Source: Bradyrhizobium zhengyangense (GTDB taxonomy: Bacteria; Pseudomonadota; Alphaproteobacteria; Rhizobiales; Xanthobacteraceae). From it: a DNA stretch of 64,000 bases. Below the pieces are notes generated by a model that had not been told where the DNA came from, searched no databases, and saw nothing but the letters and a program-made list of their open reading frames with translations. The position numbers were made by a program, and so were the translations under genes. Where the stretch lies: the NCBI RefSeq assembly GCF_022012435.1, contig NZ_JAKLUA010000005.1, positions 124,001 through 188,000 of the forward strand, given 5' to 3'. Within the stretch, counting starts at the first letter, position 1. Every line of letters starts with the position of its first letter. Positions 16,602 to 26,862 of this stretch are shown piece by piece.

Positions 16602-17441
16602 ATGCTGACCAGAGTTCCCCTGCATGCGGCGATTGGCGTCGCAACAACCTTGCTTGCGTCGTCACTGGCGATCGCTGCCCATGCCGACGATGCGTCGCCG
16701 TGGCAGCGCGACGGACATTCCGCGGTGCGCCTGCTCGCGGGATCGCGCAGCGGCACGGTGCTGCTCGGCGGTATCGCTGTCCAGCTTGAGCCCGGCTGGA
16801 AGACCTACTGGCGCATGCCGGGCGATTCCGGCGTTCCGCCGCGGTTCGACTTCTCCAAGTCAGACAATGTCGAAGCGGTGACCGTGATGTGGCCGGCGCC
16901 ACTGAAATTCGACGACGACGCGGGCGGTCATTCGATCGGCTATCACGACCAGATCGTGCTGCCCTTGCGTATCGTCGCCAAGGCGGCCGACAAGCCCGTG
17001 ACGCTGCGCGCCGAGATCAACTACGCGGTCTGCGAAAAGCTTTGCATTCCCGTCGAGGCCAATGTCGAGCTCGGCTTCAACAACGTCGCATCGACTGAAG
17101 ACGGCAATTTGCGCGCAGCACTCGACGCCGTGCCGAAGCCCGCCAATATCGGCGACCCAAATCCGCTGACCATCCGCGACGTCAAGCGCGACGGGCCAAA
17201 GAACGTGGTGGTCGATGTCGTCGCGCCCGAAGGCAGCAAGGTCAATCTGTTCGTGGAAGGGCCGACGCCGGAGTGGTCGCTGCCCATTCCCGATGCGGTC
17301 GAACACAGCCCGCCCGGGGTGAAGCGATTTTCCTTCGAGCTCGACGGATTGCCGCCGGGCGTCAAGCCTGATGGCGCGGCGCTGAAATTGACGCTGGTCG
17401 GGCCGGACAAATCGTACGAGTTCAATACGAACTTGCAGTGA
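16602..17441 (+). CDS. DsbD N-terminal (alpha) domain-like periplasmic protein
   Basis: A 279-residue exported protein with a signal peptide (GVATTLLASSLAIAAHA). The body matches the N-terminal thiol-disulfide interchange domain of DsbD/ScsB: LEPGWKTYWRMPGDSGVPP, then WPAP, GYHDQIVLPL and NYAVCEKLCIPVEA. The CEKLC pair is the likely redox-active disulfide. The transmembrane beta domain and C-terminal thioredoxin domain of full DsbD (over 500 residues) are absent, so it must receive electrons from another protein, for example a CcdA-like carrier. A role in cytochrome c maturation or metal-stress redox repair is possible but not shown. Confidence 0.8.
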   Translation: MLTRVPLHAAIGVATTLLASSLAIAAHADDASPWQRDGHSAVRLLAGSRSGTVLLGGIAVQLEPGWKTYWRMPGDSGVPPRFDFSKSDNVEAVTVMWPAPLKFDDDAGGHSIGYHDQIVLPLRIVAKAADKPVTLRAEINYAVCEKLCIPVEANVELGFNNVASTEDGNLRAALDAVPKPANIGDPNPLTIRDVKRDGPKNVVVDVVAPEGSKVNLFVEGPTPEWSLPIPDAVEHSPPGVKRFSFELDGLPPGVKPDGAALKLTLVGPDKSYEFNTNLQ

Positions 17442-17494
17442 GGCCGAACTGCCGAAGGCGCGTCAATTGCGCTGCCGGCACTCCACATTCAGCG

Positions 17495-17541
17495 GTCGTC
17501 CCAGACAAGCGCCGTGCAGCGGCGCGCAGGTCCGGGACGAC
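17495..17541. repeat. short palindromic intergenic repeat
   Basis: GTCGTCCC at the left (17495-17502) and GGGACGAC at the right (17534-17541) enclose GC-rich complementary sequence. It resembles the ends of the larger elements at 12546 and 48369. Confidence 0.55.
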
Positions 17542-17652
17542 ACCGAGGGCGGCGCGACCGCGTTCCCACCCAACCGAATCTTAACGAATGGTTGCTAAGT
17601 CCGGAGGCTGCCGCGACATGCGGACGCCTGGGGATTGTTCGACTTGGCCGTG

Positions 17653-19011
17653 ATGGATGCAGAACCCGCAACGACCGGACCGGCCGGCCTGATCGCACGG
17701 TTGCGCGGAAAACTGACGGGCGGCTCGAGCGAAGCATCGCTGACGCGGCGGTTGGCCGGCACCATCTTCATCATTCGCGTCATCAGCGCGGGCCTCGCCT
17801 ATTTTTCGCAGGTGCTGCTGGCGCGCTGGATGGGGACGTCCGACTACGGCATCTATGTCTATGTCTGGACCTGGGTGCTGCTGCTCGGCAGCATGATGGA
17901 TTTCGGCATCTCCGCTTCCGCGCAAAAGATCATTCCGGAATATCGCGCCAGCGGCGATCACGCGCTGCTGCGCGGCTTTCTGTCCGGCAGCCGCTGGCTG
18001 ACCTTCGCCGTCTCTGCGCTGGTGTCGCTCGCGCTTGCGGGCATCGTCAAGCTTTTCTCGCCATGGATCGATCCGGCCGAGGAGCTGCCGCTCTATATCG
18101 GCTGCATGACGCTGCCGGCCTTCGTCGTCGCCAACACCCAGGACGGCATCGCGCGCTCGCATGACTGGATGCAGCTTGGCCTGATGCCGCAATTCATCAT
18201 CCGCCAGGCGCTGATCATCGGCATCACGGCGTGCGCCTTCCTGCTCGGCTATCATCTCGGCGCCATCGCCGCGATGGTGGCGAGCGCAGGCGCAGTCTGG
18301 ATCGCGATGACCGGGCAGATGGTGGTGCTGAACCGCAGGCTCGCCGAGCACATCGCGCCGGGCCCCAAGGCCTACGACATCAGCGGCTGGCTCGCCGTCT
18401 CGCTGCCGATTCTCTTGGTCGAGAGTTTTTATTTGCTGCTCTCCTACACCGACGTGCTGGTGCTGCAGCAGTTCCGCCCCTCCGACGAGGTCGGCGTCTA
18501 CTTTGCCGTGGTGAAGACGCTGGCGCTGGTGTCGTTCATTCACTACGCGATGTCGGCGACGACGGCGCATCGCTTCGCCGAATACAACGCCAGCGGCGAC
18601 AAGGCGCGCCTGTCAGCCTATGTCGCGCATGCGATCGTCTGGACATTCTGGCCATCGCTGGCGGCAACCATCGTGCTGCTCGCGCTCGGCAAGCCGCTGC
18701 TCTGGCTGTTCGGACCACAATTCGTTGTCGGCTACGACATCATGTTCGTCGCGGCCGTCGGCCTCGTGGTGCGCGCCGCGATCGGTCCCGTGGAGCGGCT
18801 GCTCAACATGCTGGGCCAGCAGAAGATCTGCGCGCTCGCCTATGCGCTGGCGTTCGTCATGAACGTCGTGCTCTGCATCGCGCTGGTGCCGCGCTTCGGC
18901 GGCCACGGCGCCGCGGCCGCGACCTCGATCTCGCTGACCTTCGAGACCGTGCTGCTGTTCTGGATCGTGAGACAGCGGCTGGGGCTGCACGTGCTCGCGT
19001 TTGGTAAATAG
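17653..19011 (+). CDS. lipopolysaccharide/oligosaccharide flippase, MOP superfamily
   Basis: A 452-residue polytopic membrane protein with about 12-14 hydrophobic helices, of the polysaccharide-export Wzx/MviN-like type. The start of the domain, IFIIRVISAGLAYFSQVLLA followed by RWMGTSDYGIYVYVWTW, is the usual helix 1-2 pattern of this group. Such proteins flip lipid-linked sugars across the inner membrane. No glycosyltransferase neighbours are present, so the substrate is unknown; galU 9 kb away supplies UDP-glucose. The ATG at 17653 is taken as start; an in-frame TTG at 17635 is possible. Confidence 0.8.
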   Translation: MDAEPATTGPAGLIARLRGKLTGGSSEASLTRRLAGTIFIIRVISAGLAYFSQVLLARWMGTSDYGIYVYVWTWVLLLGSMMDFGISASAQKIIPEYRASGDHALLRGFLSGSRWLTFAVSALVSLALAGIVKLFSPWIDPAEELPLYIGCMTLPAFVVANTQDGIARSHDWMQLGLMPQFIIRQALIIGITACAFLLGYHLGAIAAMVASAGAVWIAMTGQMVVLNRRLAEHIAPGPKAYDISGWLAVSLPILLVESFYLLLSYTDVLVLQQFRPSDEVGVYFAVVKTLALVSFIHYAMSATTAHRFAEYNASGDKARLSAYVAHAIVWTFWPSLAATIVLLALGKPLLWLFGPQFVVGYDIMFVAAVGLVVRAAIGPVERLLNMLGQQKICALAYALAFVMNVVLCIALVPRFGGHGAAAATSISLTFETVLLFWIVRQRLGLHVLAFGK

Positions 19012-19206
19012 GTACGACGCACGCCCAGCTGCGCGTTGTTCCGGGGACGACTGTTTCCAGTTGAGCGCGCGAAACAGGCGAAACCTCTCTCCCCAGCCAC
19101 TCCGCAGCATAATTTTTCTTATTCTGTCCAACAGGTTGCGTCGCGGGGAAAGTTTATCCTACGTCATATTGCCCAACTGACGAGATAAACCTAGATTCTC
19201 CCTGAC

Positions 19207-20031
19207 ATGATTGATCCGCTCTACGTTGCTTCGGGTTTCGGCGTCGGCCTGCTTGTCGGGTTGACCGGCGTGGGAGGCGGCTCATTGATGACGCCGCTCC
19301 TGATCCTGCTGTTCGGCATCCACCCGACCACGGCCGTCGGCACCGACCTGCTCTATGCCGCCGCCACCAAGACCGGCGGCAGCGTGGTGCATGGCTGGTC
19401 ACGTAGCGTGCATTGGCGTGCGGTGCTGCGGCTGGCCTGCGGCAGCATTCCGGCGAGCGCGCTGACGCTGCTGGTGCTGTGGAAGCTGGATCTTCGCAGC
19501 GACGCCGAGCGCAACCTGGTCAATCTGGTGCTGTGCTTCGCGCTGATCCTCACCGCAACATCGCTGATCTTCCGCAAGTCGATCATGGAGCGCTATCGCC
19601 GCCGCATGGAACAGCTCGACGAGCGCACCATCACGATCGCGACCGTGATCACGGGAGTCGTGCTCGGCGTGCTGGTCTCGATCTCGTCGGTCGGCGCCGG
19701 TGCCGTCGGCGTGACCGTGCTGCTGTTGCTCTACCCGCGCCTGCCGATGGCAACCATCGTCGGCTCCGACATCGCGCATGCGGTGCCGCTGACGCTGGTG
19801 GCGGGCATCGGACACTGGATGCTCGGCTCGGTCGACTGGGGTCTGATGGGCGTGCTGCTGCTGGGCTCGCTGCCCGGCATCATCATCGGCAGCTACGGCG
19901 CAACGCGCGTGCCCGAAACGGTGCTGCGCGTGGCGCTGGCCAGCGTCCTTGTCGTGGTCGCCAGCAAGATCATGTTCGCGGAGCTCAACCTGCAATCTGC
20001 GATCGTAACGGCATTGGCCTGGAGCCATTGA
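19207..20031 (+). CDS. TauE/SafE family sulfite or organic-anion exporter
   Basis: A 274-residue inner-membrane protein of the TauE/SafE (DUF81) family. It has the duplicated signature: GLLVGLTGVGGGSLMTPLLI near the N-terminus and GVLVSISSVGAGAVGVTVLL near residue 160, with about 8 membrane helices. Family members export sulfite, sulfoacetate or other organic anions. The sulfate assimilation locus starts 3 kb downstream on the other strand, so sulfite efflux is plausible, but there is no direct link. No strong ribosome-binding site is seen before the ATG at 19207. Confidence 0.85.
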   Translation: MIDPLYVASGFGVGLLVGLTGVGGGSLMTPLLILLFGIHPTTAVGTDLLYAAATKTGGSVVHGWSRSVHWRAVLRLACGSIPASALTLLVLWKLDLRSDAERNLVNLVLCFALILTATSLIFRKSIMERYRRRMEQLDERTITIATVITGVVLGVLVSISSVGAGAVGVTVLLLLYPRLPMATIVGSDIAHAVPLTLVAGIGHWMLGSVDWGLMGVLLLGSLPGIIIGSYGATRVPETVLRVALASVLVVVASKIMFAELNLQSAIVTALAWSH

Positions 20032-20061
20032 GGCACGAGACCACAGCCCGGTCCCCGGTAT

Positions 20062-20154
20062 CGTAGGGTGGGCAAAGCGAAGCGTGCCCACGACCTTTTT
20101 CGTGATCGAGAGAGATGGTGGGCACGGCGCTTTCGCGCCTTTGCCCACCCCACG
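20062..20154. repeat. palindromic intergenic repeat (CGTAGGGTGGGCAAAG family)
   Basis: Second copy of the element at 5544-5622. The left end CGTAGGGTGGGCAAAGCG pairs largely with the right end around CGCCTTTGCCCACCCCACG, with inner CGTGCCCAC / GTGGGCACG. It lies between the convergent TauE-like gene and bdhA. Confidence 0.7.
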
Positions 20155-20185
20155 CTGTGTCGTCTGGGACGACAGAACGCGGCCG

Positions 20186-20974
20186 TTACTCCGCGGTCCA
20201 GCCGCCGTCGATCGACAAATTGGTGCCGGTGATCTGCGCAGCGTCGTCGCTGCACAGGAACAGCGCAAGGGCGGCCACCTGCTCCGAGGTCACGAACTCC
20301 TTGGTCGGCTGCGCGTCGAGCAGCACGTCGTTGATGACCTGCTCGCGCGTGAGGTTGCGGGCCTTCATCGTGTCCGGAATCTGCTTCTCCACCAGCGGCG
20401 TCCAGACATAGCCGGGGCTGATGCAGTTGCAGGTGATCTTGCTGGTTGCGACCTCCAGCGCCACGGTCTTGGTCAGGCCGGCGATGCCGTGCTTGGCCGA
20501 CACATAGGCCGACTTGAAGGGCGAAGCGACCAGCGAGTGCGCCGAGGCCGTATTGATGATGCGGCCCCAGCCCTTCTTCTTCATGCCGGGAACGGCGGCG
20601 CGGATGGCATGGAAGGCCGAGGACAGGTTGATCGCGATGATCTGGTCCCACTTCTCCGGGGGGAATTCCTCGATCGGCGAGACGAACTGGATGCCGGCAT
20701 TGTTGACGAGGATATCGACCGAGCCGAACGACTTTTCACCGAGCGCGATCATCCCGGCGATCTCGGCCGGCTTGGTCATGTCGGCGGGCGAGTAGACCGC
20801 TTTCACGCCAAAATCGGATTCAATCTTGGTGCGCTCCTTCTCGATGTCCTCGGGCGAGCCGAAGCCGTTGATGACGACATTGGCGCCGGCAGCGGCAAAC
20901 GCGCGCGCGTAAGCAAGGCCGATGCCGCTGGTCGAACCTGTTACGACGGCGTTCTTGCCTGAGAGAGTACCCAT
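20186..20974 (-). CDS. bdhA: 3-hydroxybutyrate dehydrogenase
   Basis: A 262-residue short-chain dehydrogenase that interconverts D-3-hydroxybutyrate and acetoacetate with NAD. Motifs: TGSTSGIGLAYARAFAAAGA (cofactor loop), NNAGIQFVSPIEEFP, catalytic Ser in INTASAHSLVASPFKSAY, and YVSAKHGIAGLTKT with Tyr and Lys. GYVWTPLVEKQIPDTMKAR and the C-terminal IDGGWTAE are diagnostic of the PHB-linked enzyme. Its AAGGAG site lies in the stop region of the preceding patatin gene (gap of 1 bp), so the two form an operon. It would serve breakdown of stored polyhydroxybutyrate. Confidence 0.93.
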   Translation of the reverse strand: MGTLSGKNAVVTGSTSGIGLAYARAFAAAGANVVINGFGSPEDIEKERTKIESDFGVKAVYSPADMTKPAEIAGMIALGEKSFGSVDILVNNAGIQFVSPIEEFPPEKWDQIIAINLSSAFHAIRAAVPGMKKKGWGRIINTASAHSLVASPFKSAYVSAKHGIAGLTKTVALEVATSKITCNCISPGYVWTPLVEKQIPDTMKARNLTREQVINDVLLDAQPTKEFVTSEQVAALALFLCSDDAAQITGTNLSIDGGWTAE

Positions 20975-20975
20975 G

Positions 20976-22151
20976 TTATTCGCTCCTTTTTGGCGGGGGC
21001 GCGGTGACGTCCCCCGTGAGATCGTAGGTCACCATGGTCTCGCCGGACTGCGGCTTCTCGAGCCAGTCCTTGTGGCGCATCGACAGATGCACGTCGCGCA
21101 CGCCGCTTTCCCAGTGCTCGACCATCGCGACATGCGAGAAGTCGTAGTCCTTGGACGAGGATTCGTAGTTCTTGCTGCGATAGATCAGGTGCACCACCGT
21201 GACAGTGCTCTCACGAGAGACCTTCGCGAGGAACTCGACGGACGGGTCGTTCTTGAGATAATCGGGCAATTTGGCAATCAGCTCGCGCGCCGCCCTGCGG
21301 GCGTTGTGCAACTGCTTGTTCTTGTCGGTGTTCATTCGCGTGCGGCTGGAGAAGCGGATGTCCTTCTCGCGCTCGGTGGCCTCGAGCAGCGAATTCGGCA
21401 GGTCGCCGCGGGCGCTGAACAAATCGACCTGGAAGATCAGCATGTCGCGGTCGATTTCAGCATCGAGCACGAAGTCGAGCGGCGTGTTGGAGGCGATGCC
21501 GCCGTCCCAATAATGCTCGCCGTCGATCACGACCGACGGAAAGCCCGGCGGCAGCGCGCCTGAGGCCATGATGTGCTCGGGGCCGATGAGCTTGCCGAGC
21601 TTCTTGAACTCGTAATTGTCGAAATATTTGAAGTTGCCGGAGGTGACGCCGACGGCGCCGACCGAAAGCCGCGTCTTCAGATCGTTGATGCGGTCGAAGT
21701 CGACGAGGCGCTCCAGCGTCTTCTTCAGCGGCGCGGTGTCGTAATAGCTCTCGGCCTGCTTGCTGCCCGGCGGCCAAAGCGGCGCGGGCGGGACTCGCGG
21801 AGTGAAAAAGCCGGGCACGCCGAAGGTCGCGATCAGTGCGGCGCTGGTGGAATTGAACAGCTCGCGGCTGTGGTCGCTCTTGCCGATCGGCTTCCACGGC
21901 ACCGGCGCGGAGACCATCTCCCAGAATTCCTTGAGCCGCTTGACGCGGGTCTGGCCATCATTGCCGGCAATGATGGCGGCATTGACCGCGCCAATCGAGA
22001 TGCCGGCAACCCATTCGGGCTCGAAGTCGAAATGGCACAGCGCCTGATAGGCGCCGGCCTGATAGGAGCCAAGCGCGCCGCCGCCCTGGAGAACCAGGAC
22101 GCGCTGCGCCTTCGCGGGGACTGTTGCGACTTCCGGACTATGATCTGTCAT
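20976..22151 (-). CDS. patatin-like phospholipase (DUF3734-type C-terminus)
   Basis: A 391-residue serine hydrolase. The oxyanion loop is LVLQGGGALGSYQAGAYQAL (near residue 18), the nucleophile lies in GISIGAVNAAIIAGN, and the catalytic Asp in YWDGGIASNTPLD. The C-terminal third (DKNKQLHNARRAARELI onwards) is the DUF3734 region found in PHB-associated patatins. No signal peptide is seen. It is co-transcribed with bdhA, which suggests a role near polyhydroxybutyrate granules or membrane lipids. A paralogue with the same active-site layout lies at 52617-53738 inside the urease operon. Confidence 0.87.
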   Translation of the reverse strand: MTDHSPEVATVPAKAQRVLVLQGGGALGSYQAGAYQALCHFDFEPEWVAGISIGAVNAAIIAGNDGQTRVKRLKEFWEMVSAPVPWKPIGKSDHSRELFNSTSAALIATFGVPGFFTPRVPPAPLWPPGSKQAESYYDTAPLKKTLERLVDFDRINDLKTRLSVGAVGVTSGNFKYFDNYEFKKLGKLIGPEHIMASGALPPGFPSVVIDGEHYWDGGIASNTPLDFVLDAEIDRDMLIFQVDLFSARGDLPNSLLEATEREKDIRFSSRTRMNTDKNKQLHNARRAARELIAKLPDYLKNDPSVEFLAKVSRESTVTVVHLIYRSKNYESSSKDYDFSHVAMVEHWESGVRDVHLSMRHKDWLEKPQSGETMVTYDLTGDVTAPPPKRSE

Positions 22152-22228
22152 TCGGGAACAATAGCAAAAGGCGAGCCACCGTGGCGACAGTCTGTCGCGA
22201 CGTCAATGCACCCGGGATCAAGTCTGGC

Positions 22229-22732
22229 TTATCGGGGATCGGTCGATGCCAGGATCATGGTCCAGAACACCTTGTACTTGGTGCCCGGAGCATAGCTCGC
22301 CGCGATGCCCAATTTTGTGACACCGCTCTTGAGCATGTTGGCGCGGTGCGGAGGCGAGTCGCGCCAGCCGGAAAACGCTTCGGCCAGCGTATGATAGCCG
22401 GCCGAAATGTTCTCGACAGCCACGGTTGCCGGATAGCCGCCGGCATTGAGCCGCTTGGCCAGGGGGGCGCGCACGTCATGGTCCATCTTGTTGGCGGCGG
22501 CCATGGCTCCGGACTGGGATTCGGCGAGCCGCATCAATTCGGGGTCGATCTCGACGGCGCCGAGCCCGTTGTTCTGGCGGTATTGCGAGATCATGATCGC
22601 GGCGGCCGGCGCATCGAGCTTGGCGCCCGGGACCGACATGTCGGCATACATCGACGGCTGCTGGACCGGCGCTTCATTGCCGGCGCAGCCGGCGAGAAGC
22701 AAAGTGAGAAGGATCGCGGCCGCAGCGCGCAT
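22229..22732 (-). CDS. CAP domain (SCP-like) lipoprotein
   Basis: A 167-residue exported lipoprotein. The start at 22732 gives a clean lipoprotein signal MRAAAAILLTLLLAGC with lipobox LAGC; the frame extends to 22816 but would bury this. The CAP domain spans about 45-160: SQYRQNNGLGAVEIDPELMR, then DHDVRAPLAKRL, VAVENISAGY and WRDSPPHRANML. The His and Glu positions of the CAP cavity appear kept. Bacterial CAP proteins are widespread and have no single known activity. It faces away from the patatin gene and is likely transcribed alone. Confidence 0.83.
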   Translation of the reverse strand: MRAAAAILLTLLLAGCAGNEAPVQQPSMYADMSVPGAKLDAPAAAIMISQYRQNNGLGAVEIDPELMRLAESQSGAMAAANKMDHDVRAPLAKRLNAGGYPATVAVENISAGYHTLAEAFSGWRDSPPHRANMLKSGVTKLGIAASYAPGTKYKVFWTMILASTDPR

Positions 22733-22812
22733 GTTCAGGGGCCCCCAAATGAGGGGCCGTTGTTGCATACCAACCGTGGCTGAAAGGTGAATTTTGAGGA
22801 AAATCGTATCCA

Positions 22813-22904
22813 TCATTCCGGGGCAGCGCGCAGCGCTGAGCCCGGAATCCTGCTCAATAATCGCGAGATTCCGGGTCTGGTTCTTCGCACCATCCCGGAA
22901 TGAC
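22813..22904. repeat. palindromic intergenic repeat (GTCATTCCGGGG family)
   Basis: The ends TCATTCCGGGG (22813-) and CCCGGAATGA (-22904) are complementary, with inner CCCGGAATC / GATTCCGGG. It is related to 84-162 and 54085-54173, and lies between the CAP gene and cysA. Confidence 0.7.
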
Positions 22905-22909
22905 GGAGC

Positions 22910-23933
<1,024 letters not shown>

Positions 23934-23944
<11 letters not shown>

Positions 23945-24845
23945 GGGATTCTTCTCCGTCCTCTAGCCGGCGCTCCAGGATGGTCTTGGCTATCAGCGTG
24001 ATCAGCGCAAGCATGGCGAGCAGCGAGGCAATCGCAAACGCCGCGACGAATTGATATTCATCGTAGAGAATCTCGACGAGCAGCGGCATGGTGTTGGTCT
24101 CGCCGCGGATATGGCCGGAGACGACCGAGACCGCACCAAACTCACCCATCGCGCGCGCATTGCAGAGCAGGACGCCGTAGAGCACGCCCCATTTGATATT
24201 GGGCAGCGTGACGCGGAAGAAGGTCTGCAGGCCGGAAGCGCCGAGCGAGATCGCGGCTTCTTCTTCCTGCGTGCCCTGCTCCTGCATCAGGGGGATCAGC
24301 GCACGCGCCACGAAGGGGAAGGTCACGAATGTCGTGGCGAGCGCTATACCGGGCACCGCGAACAGGATCTGGATGTCGTGATCCCTCAGCCAGCCGCCGA
24401 AATAGCCTTGCGCGCCGAACAACAGCACGAAGACGAGACCGGAGATAACCGGGCTGACCGAAAACGGCAGGTCGATCAGCGTGATCAGGAAGGTTTTGCC
24501 GGTGAATTCGAACTTCGCAATCGCCCAGGCCGCAACGAGACCGAAGATGAGATTGACGCTGACCGAGATCGCGGCGACGACCAGCGTCAGCTTGATCGCG
24601 GCCAGCGCCTCTGGCTCGGCCAGCGCCGCGGCATAGGCCAAAAGACCTCGCGAGAAGGCTTGCGCGAACACCAGCACCAGCGGCAGCACGACAAAGACGG
24701 ACAGGAACACGATCGCCAGCGCGATGATGGCGATGCGCACCGCCTGCGGCTCGGTGCGGAGATTGTTGCGCGCGGCCGCGGCACGGGCGCGTGCCTTGGC
24801 CTCGGGCGAAGACAGCGAAACGGTATCGGCGATCTGCATCGTCAT
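23934..24845 (-). CDS. cysW: sulfate ABC transporter, permease CysW
   Basis: A 303-residue inner-membrane permease with six main helices. The EAA loop that contacts the ATPase is EEEAAISLGASGLQTFFRVT. CysW-typical segments are LIDLPFSVSPVISGLVFVLL, LLCNARAMGEFGAVSVVSGH and the C-terminal LLVEILYDEYQFVAAFA. A polar N-terminal extension of about 40 residues is present. The start at 24845 (MTMQIADT) is chosen over a longer frame to 24959 that runs through the cysT coding region. The gap to cysT is 10 bp. Confidence 0.92.
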
Positions 24846-24855
24846 CGTCCCACCC

Positions 24856-25692
24856 TCATCGCTCTCCTTCCCGGTGCTGCGCCCAGCGCTGCAACCGGTT
24901 GACCGCGAAGATGATGACGAAGGAAACGAGGAGCATGACCACCGCAATCGCGGTCGCATCGGCGTAGCGGAATTCGGAGAGACGGATCACGATCAGCAGC
25001 GGCGCGATCTCGGAGACGTTGGGCAGGTTGCCGGCGATGAAGATCACCGACCCGTATTCACCGACCGCGCGCGCGAAGGCGAGCGCGAGCCCCGTGAGCA
25101 GCGCCGGCGCGAACGAGGGCAGGATCACGCGGATAATGGTCTGCCAGCGGCTCGCGCCCAGGCTGCCGGCGGCTTCCTCGATCTCGGGGTCGAGATCCTG
25201 GAGCACCGGCTGCACGGTACGCACCACGAACGGAATGCCGATGAAGATCATGGCGACGAAGATGCCGAGCGGCGTGAACGCCACCTTGATGCCGAGCGCG
25301 GCGAGCGGCGCCCCCAGCCAGCCCTTCTCGGCGAACAGCGTGGTCAGTGCGACGCCGGCGACCGCCGTCGGCAGCGCGAACGGTACGTCGACGATCGCAT
25401 CGAACAGCCGCCGGCCGGGGAAGCGGTAGCGCACCAGCGCCCAGACGATGATGCTGCCCATCACCAGATTGACGCAGGCCGCCGCGAACGCGAGCCCGAA
25501 GGAGATGCGGAGCGCGTTCAAGGTGCGACGACTGGAGAGGATGGCCCAGAACTGGTCGGGACTGAGTTCAGTCGACTTCAAAAACAGGCCGGCAAGCGGA
25601 ATCAGGATGATGACGGACAGCCAGGTCAGCGTCAGTCCCATCGTGAGACCGAAGCCCGGCAATGTCCGGCGTCGTGCTGCGATTGCGCTCAC
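24856..25692 (-). CDS. cysT: sulfate ABC transporter, permease CysT
   Basis: A 278-residue inner-membrane permease, partner of CysW. The EAA loop reads EEAAGSLGASRWQTIIRVIL; other family segments are VDVPFALPTAVAGVALTTLF and ALAFARAVGEYGSVIFIAGN. It begins with a GTG at 25692. Together with the binding protein, CysW and CysA it forms the complete sulfate importer. The gap to the binding-protein gene upstream is 32 bp. Confidence 0.92.
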   Translation of the reverse strand: MSAIAARRRTLPGFGLTMGLTLTWLSVIILIPLAGLFLKSTELSPDQFWAILSSRRTLNALRISFGLAFAAACVNLVMGSIIVWALVRYRFPGRRLFDAIVDVPFALPTAVAGVALTTLFAEKGWLGAPLAALGIKVAFTPLGIFVAMIFIGIPFVVRTVQPVLQDLDPEIEEAAGSLGASRWQTIIRVILPSFAPALLTGLALAFARAVGEYGSVIFIAGNLPNVSEIAPLLIVIRLSEFRYADATAIAVVMLLVSFVIIFAVNRLQRWAQHREGER

Positions 25693-25724
25693 CAGGCCCC
25701 TGTCGCCTCTCCGTCAGCGCCCGA

Positions 25725-26750
25725 TCAGTTCTTGTAGATCTGATCGAAGACGCCGCCGTCGGCGAAATGCTCTTTCTGCGCCTTGGTCCAACCGCCAAAA
25801 ACGTCGTCGATGGTGAATAGTTCGACCTTGGCGAAAGAATTTTCGTACTTCTTTGCGATCTCGGCATCGCGCGGACGGTAGAAGTTGCGTGCGGCGATCT
25901 CCTGCCCTTCCTTGGTGTACCAGTACTGGAGATAGGCATCGGCGACGTCGCGGCTGCCCTTCTTGGCGGCGACTTTGTCGACGATGGCGACCGGCGGCTC
26001 GGCGAGGATCGATTGCGGCGGCGCCACGATCTCGAATTTTTCCTGGCCGAATTCCTTCAGCGCGAGATACGCCTCGTTCTCCCAGGCCAGCAGCACGTCG
26101 CCGACGCCGCGCTCGACAAAGGTCACGGTGGCGCCGCGCGCGCCGGTGTCGAGCACCGGCACCTGCTGATAGAGCTTCCCGATGAAATCCTTGGCCTTGT
26201 CGGCGGAGCCGTATTTCTTCTGCGCAAAGCCCCAGGCGGCAAGATAATTCCAGCGGGCGCCGCCCGAGGTCTTCGGGTTCGGCGTGATGACGGCGACCCC
26301 CGGCTTGATCAGATCGTCCCAGTCCTTGATGCCCTTGGGATTGCTCTTACGCACCAGGAACACGATGGTCGAGGTGTAGGGCGATGAATTCTGCGGCAGG
26401 CGCTTCTGCCAGTCGGCCGCCGTGAGGCCCTTGCCGGCGATGGCGTCGATGTCATAGGCGAGCGCGAGGGTCACCACATCGGCCTGCAAGCCGTCGATCA
26501 CCGCCCTCGCCTGCGATCCGCTGCCGCCATGCGACTGCTTGATCTCGACGCTCTTGCCTGTTTCCTTCTGATAGGCGTTCGCGAACGCCTTGTTGAACTC
26601 GACATAGAGCTCGCGCGTCGGATCATACGACACGTTCAGAAGATTGATGTCAGCAGCGAGAGCCGCGCTTGCCAAGAAACTTGTAACGAGTCCCGTAACG
26701 AGCAGTCCTGCAGCGAGCGGAAAGATACGACGCACCATGTCCATCTCCAT
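25725..26750 (-). CDS. sbp: sulfate ABC transporter, periplasmic binding protein
   Basis: A 341-residue periplasmic sulfate-binding protein (Sbp/CysP type) with a signal peptide (FPLAAGLLVTGLVTSFLASAALA). Family motifs: LNVSYDPTRELYVEFNKAF, QSHGGSGSQARAVIDGL (the sulfate-contacting loop), SSPYTSTIVFLVRKSNPKGI, NPKTSGGARWNYLAAW and FVERGVGDVLLAWENEAYL. Three in-frame ATGs lie at 26750, 26744 and 26738; GGAG upstream of the last favours MVRRIF as a possible true start. Whether sulfate or thiosulfate is preferred cannot be told. It lies 112 bp downstream of cysH. Confidence 0.92.
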   Translation of the reverse strand: MEMDMVRRIFPLAAGLLVTGLVTSFLASAALAADINLLNVSYDPTRELYVEFNKAFANAYQKETGKSVEIKQSHGGSGSQARAVIDGLQADVVTLALAYDIDAIAGKGLTAADWQKRLPQNSSPYTSTIVFLVRKSNPKGIKDWDDLIKPGVAVITPNPKTSGGARWNYLAAWGFAQKKYGSADKAKDFIGKLYQQVPVLDTGARGATVTFVERGVGDVLLAWENEAYLALKEFGQEKFEIVAPPQSILAEPPVAIVDKVAAKKGSRDVADAYLQYWYTKEGQEIAARNFYRPRDAEIAKKYENSFAKVELFTIDDVFGGWTKAQKEHFADGGVFDQIYKN

Positions 26751-26862
26751 TCACTTCGATGACCTCGATGTCAGCGAAGGCATGCAGGCGAAACTCGTGG
26801 CGAAACGCTCTCAAGTCAACGGAAGCGGATTTTCTTGTTCGCAAGCCCGCAGCGCGACTGTG

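Noticed and set aside
17581..18570. Open antisense frame over the flippase gene
   Set aside because: Its composition (His, Arg, Asp-rich, no motifs) is that of a mirror frame; the membrane-protein frame is clearly the coding one.
26650..26844. 64-codon minus-strand frame between cysH and sbp
   Set aside because: It overlaps the signal-peptide region of the sulfate-binding protein in another frame and has no features of its own.
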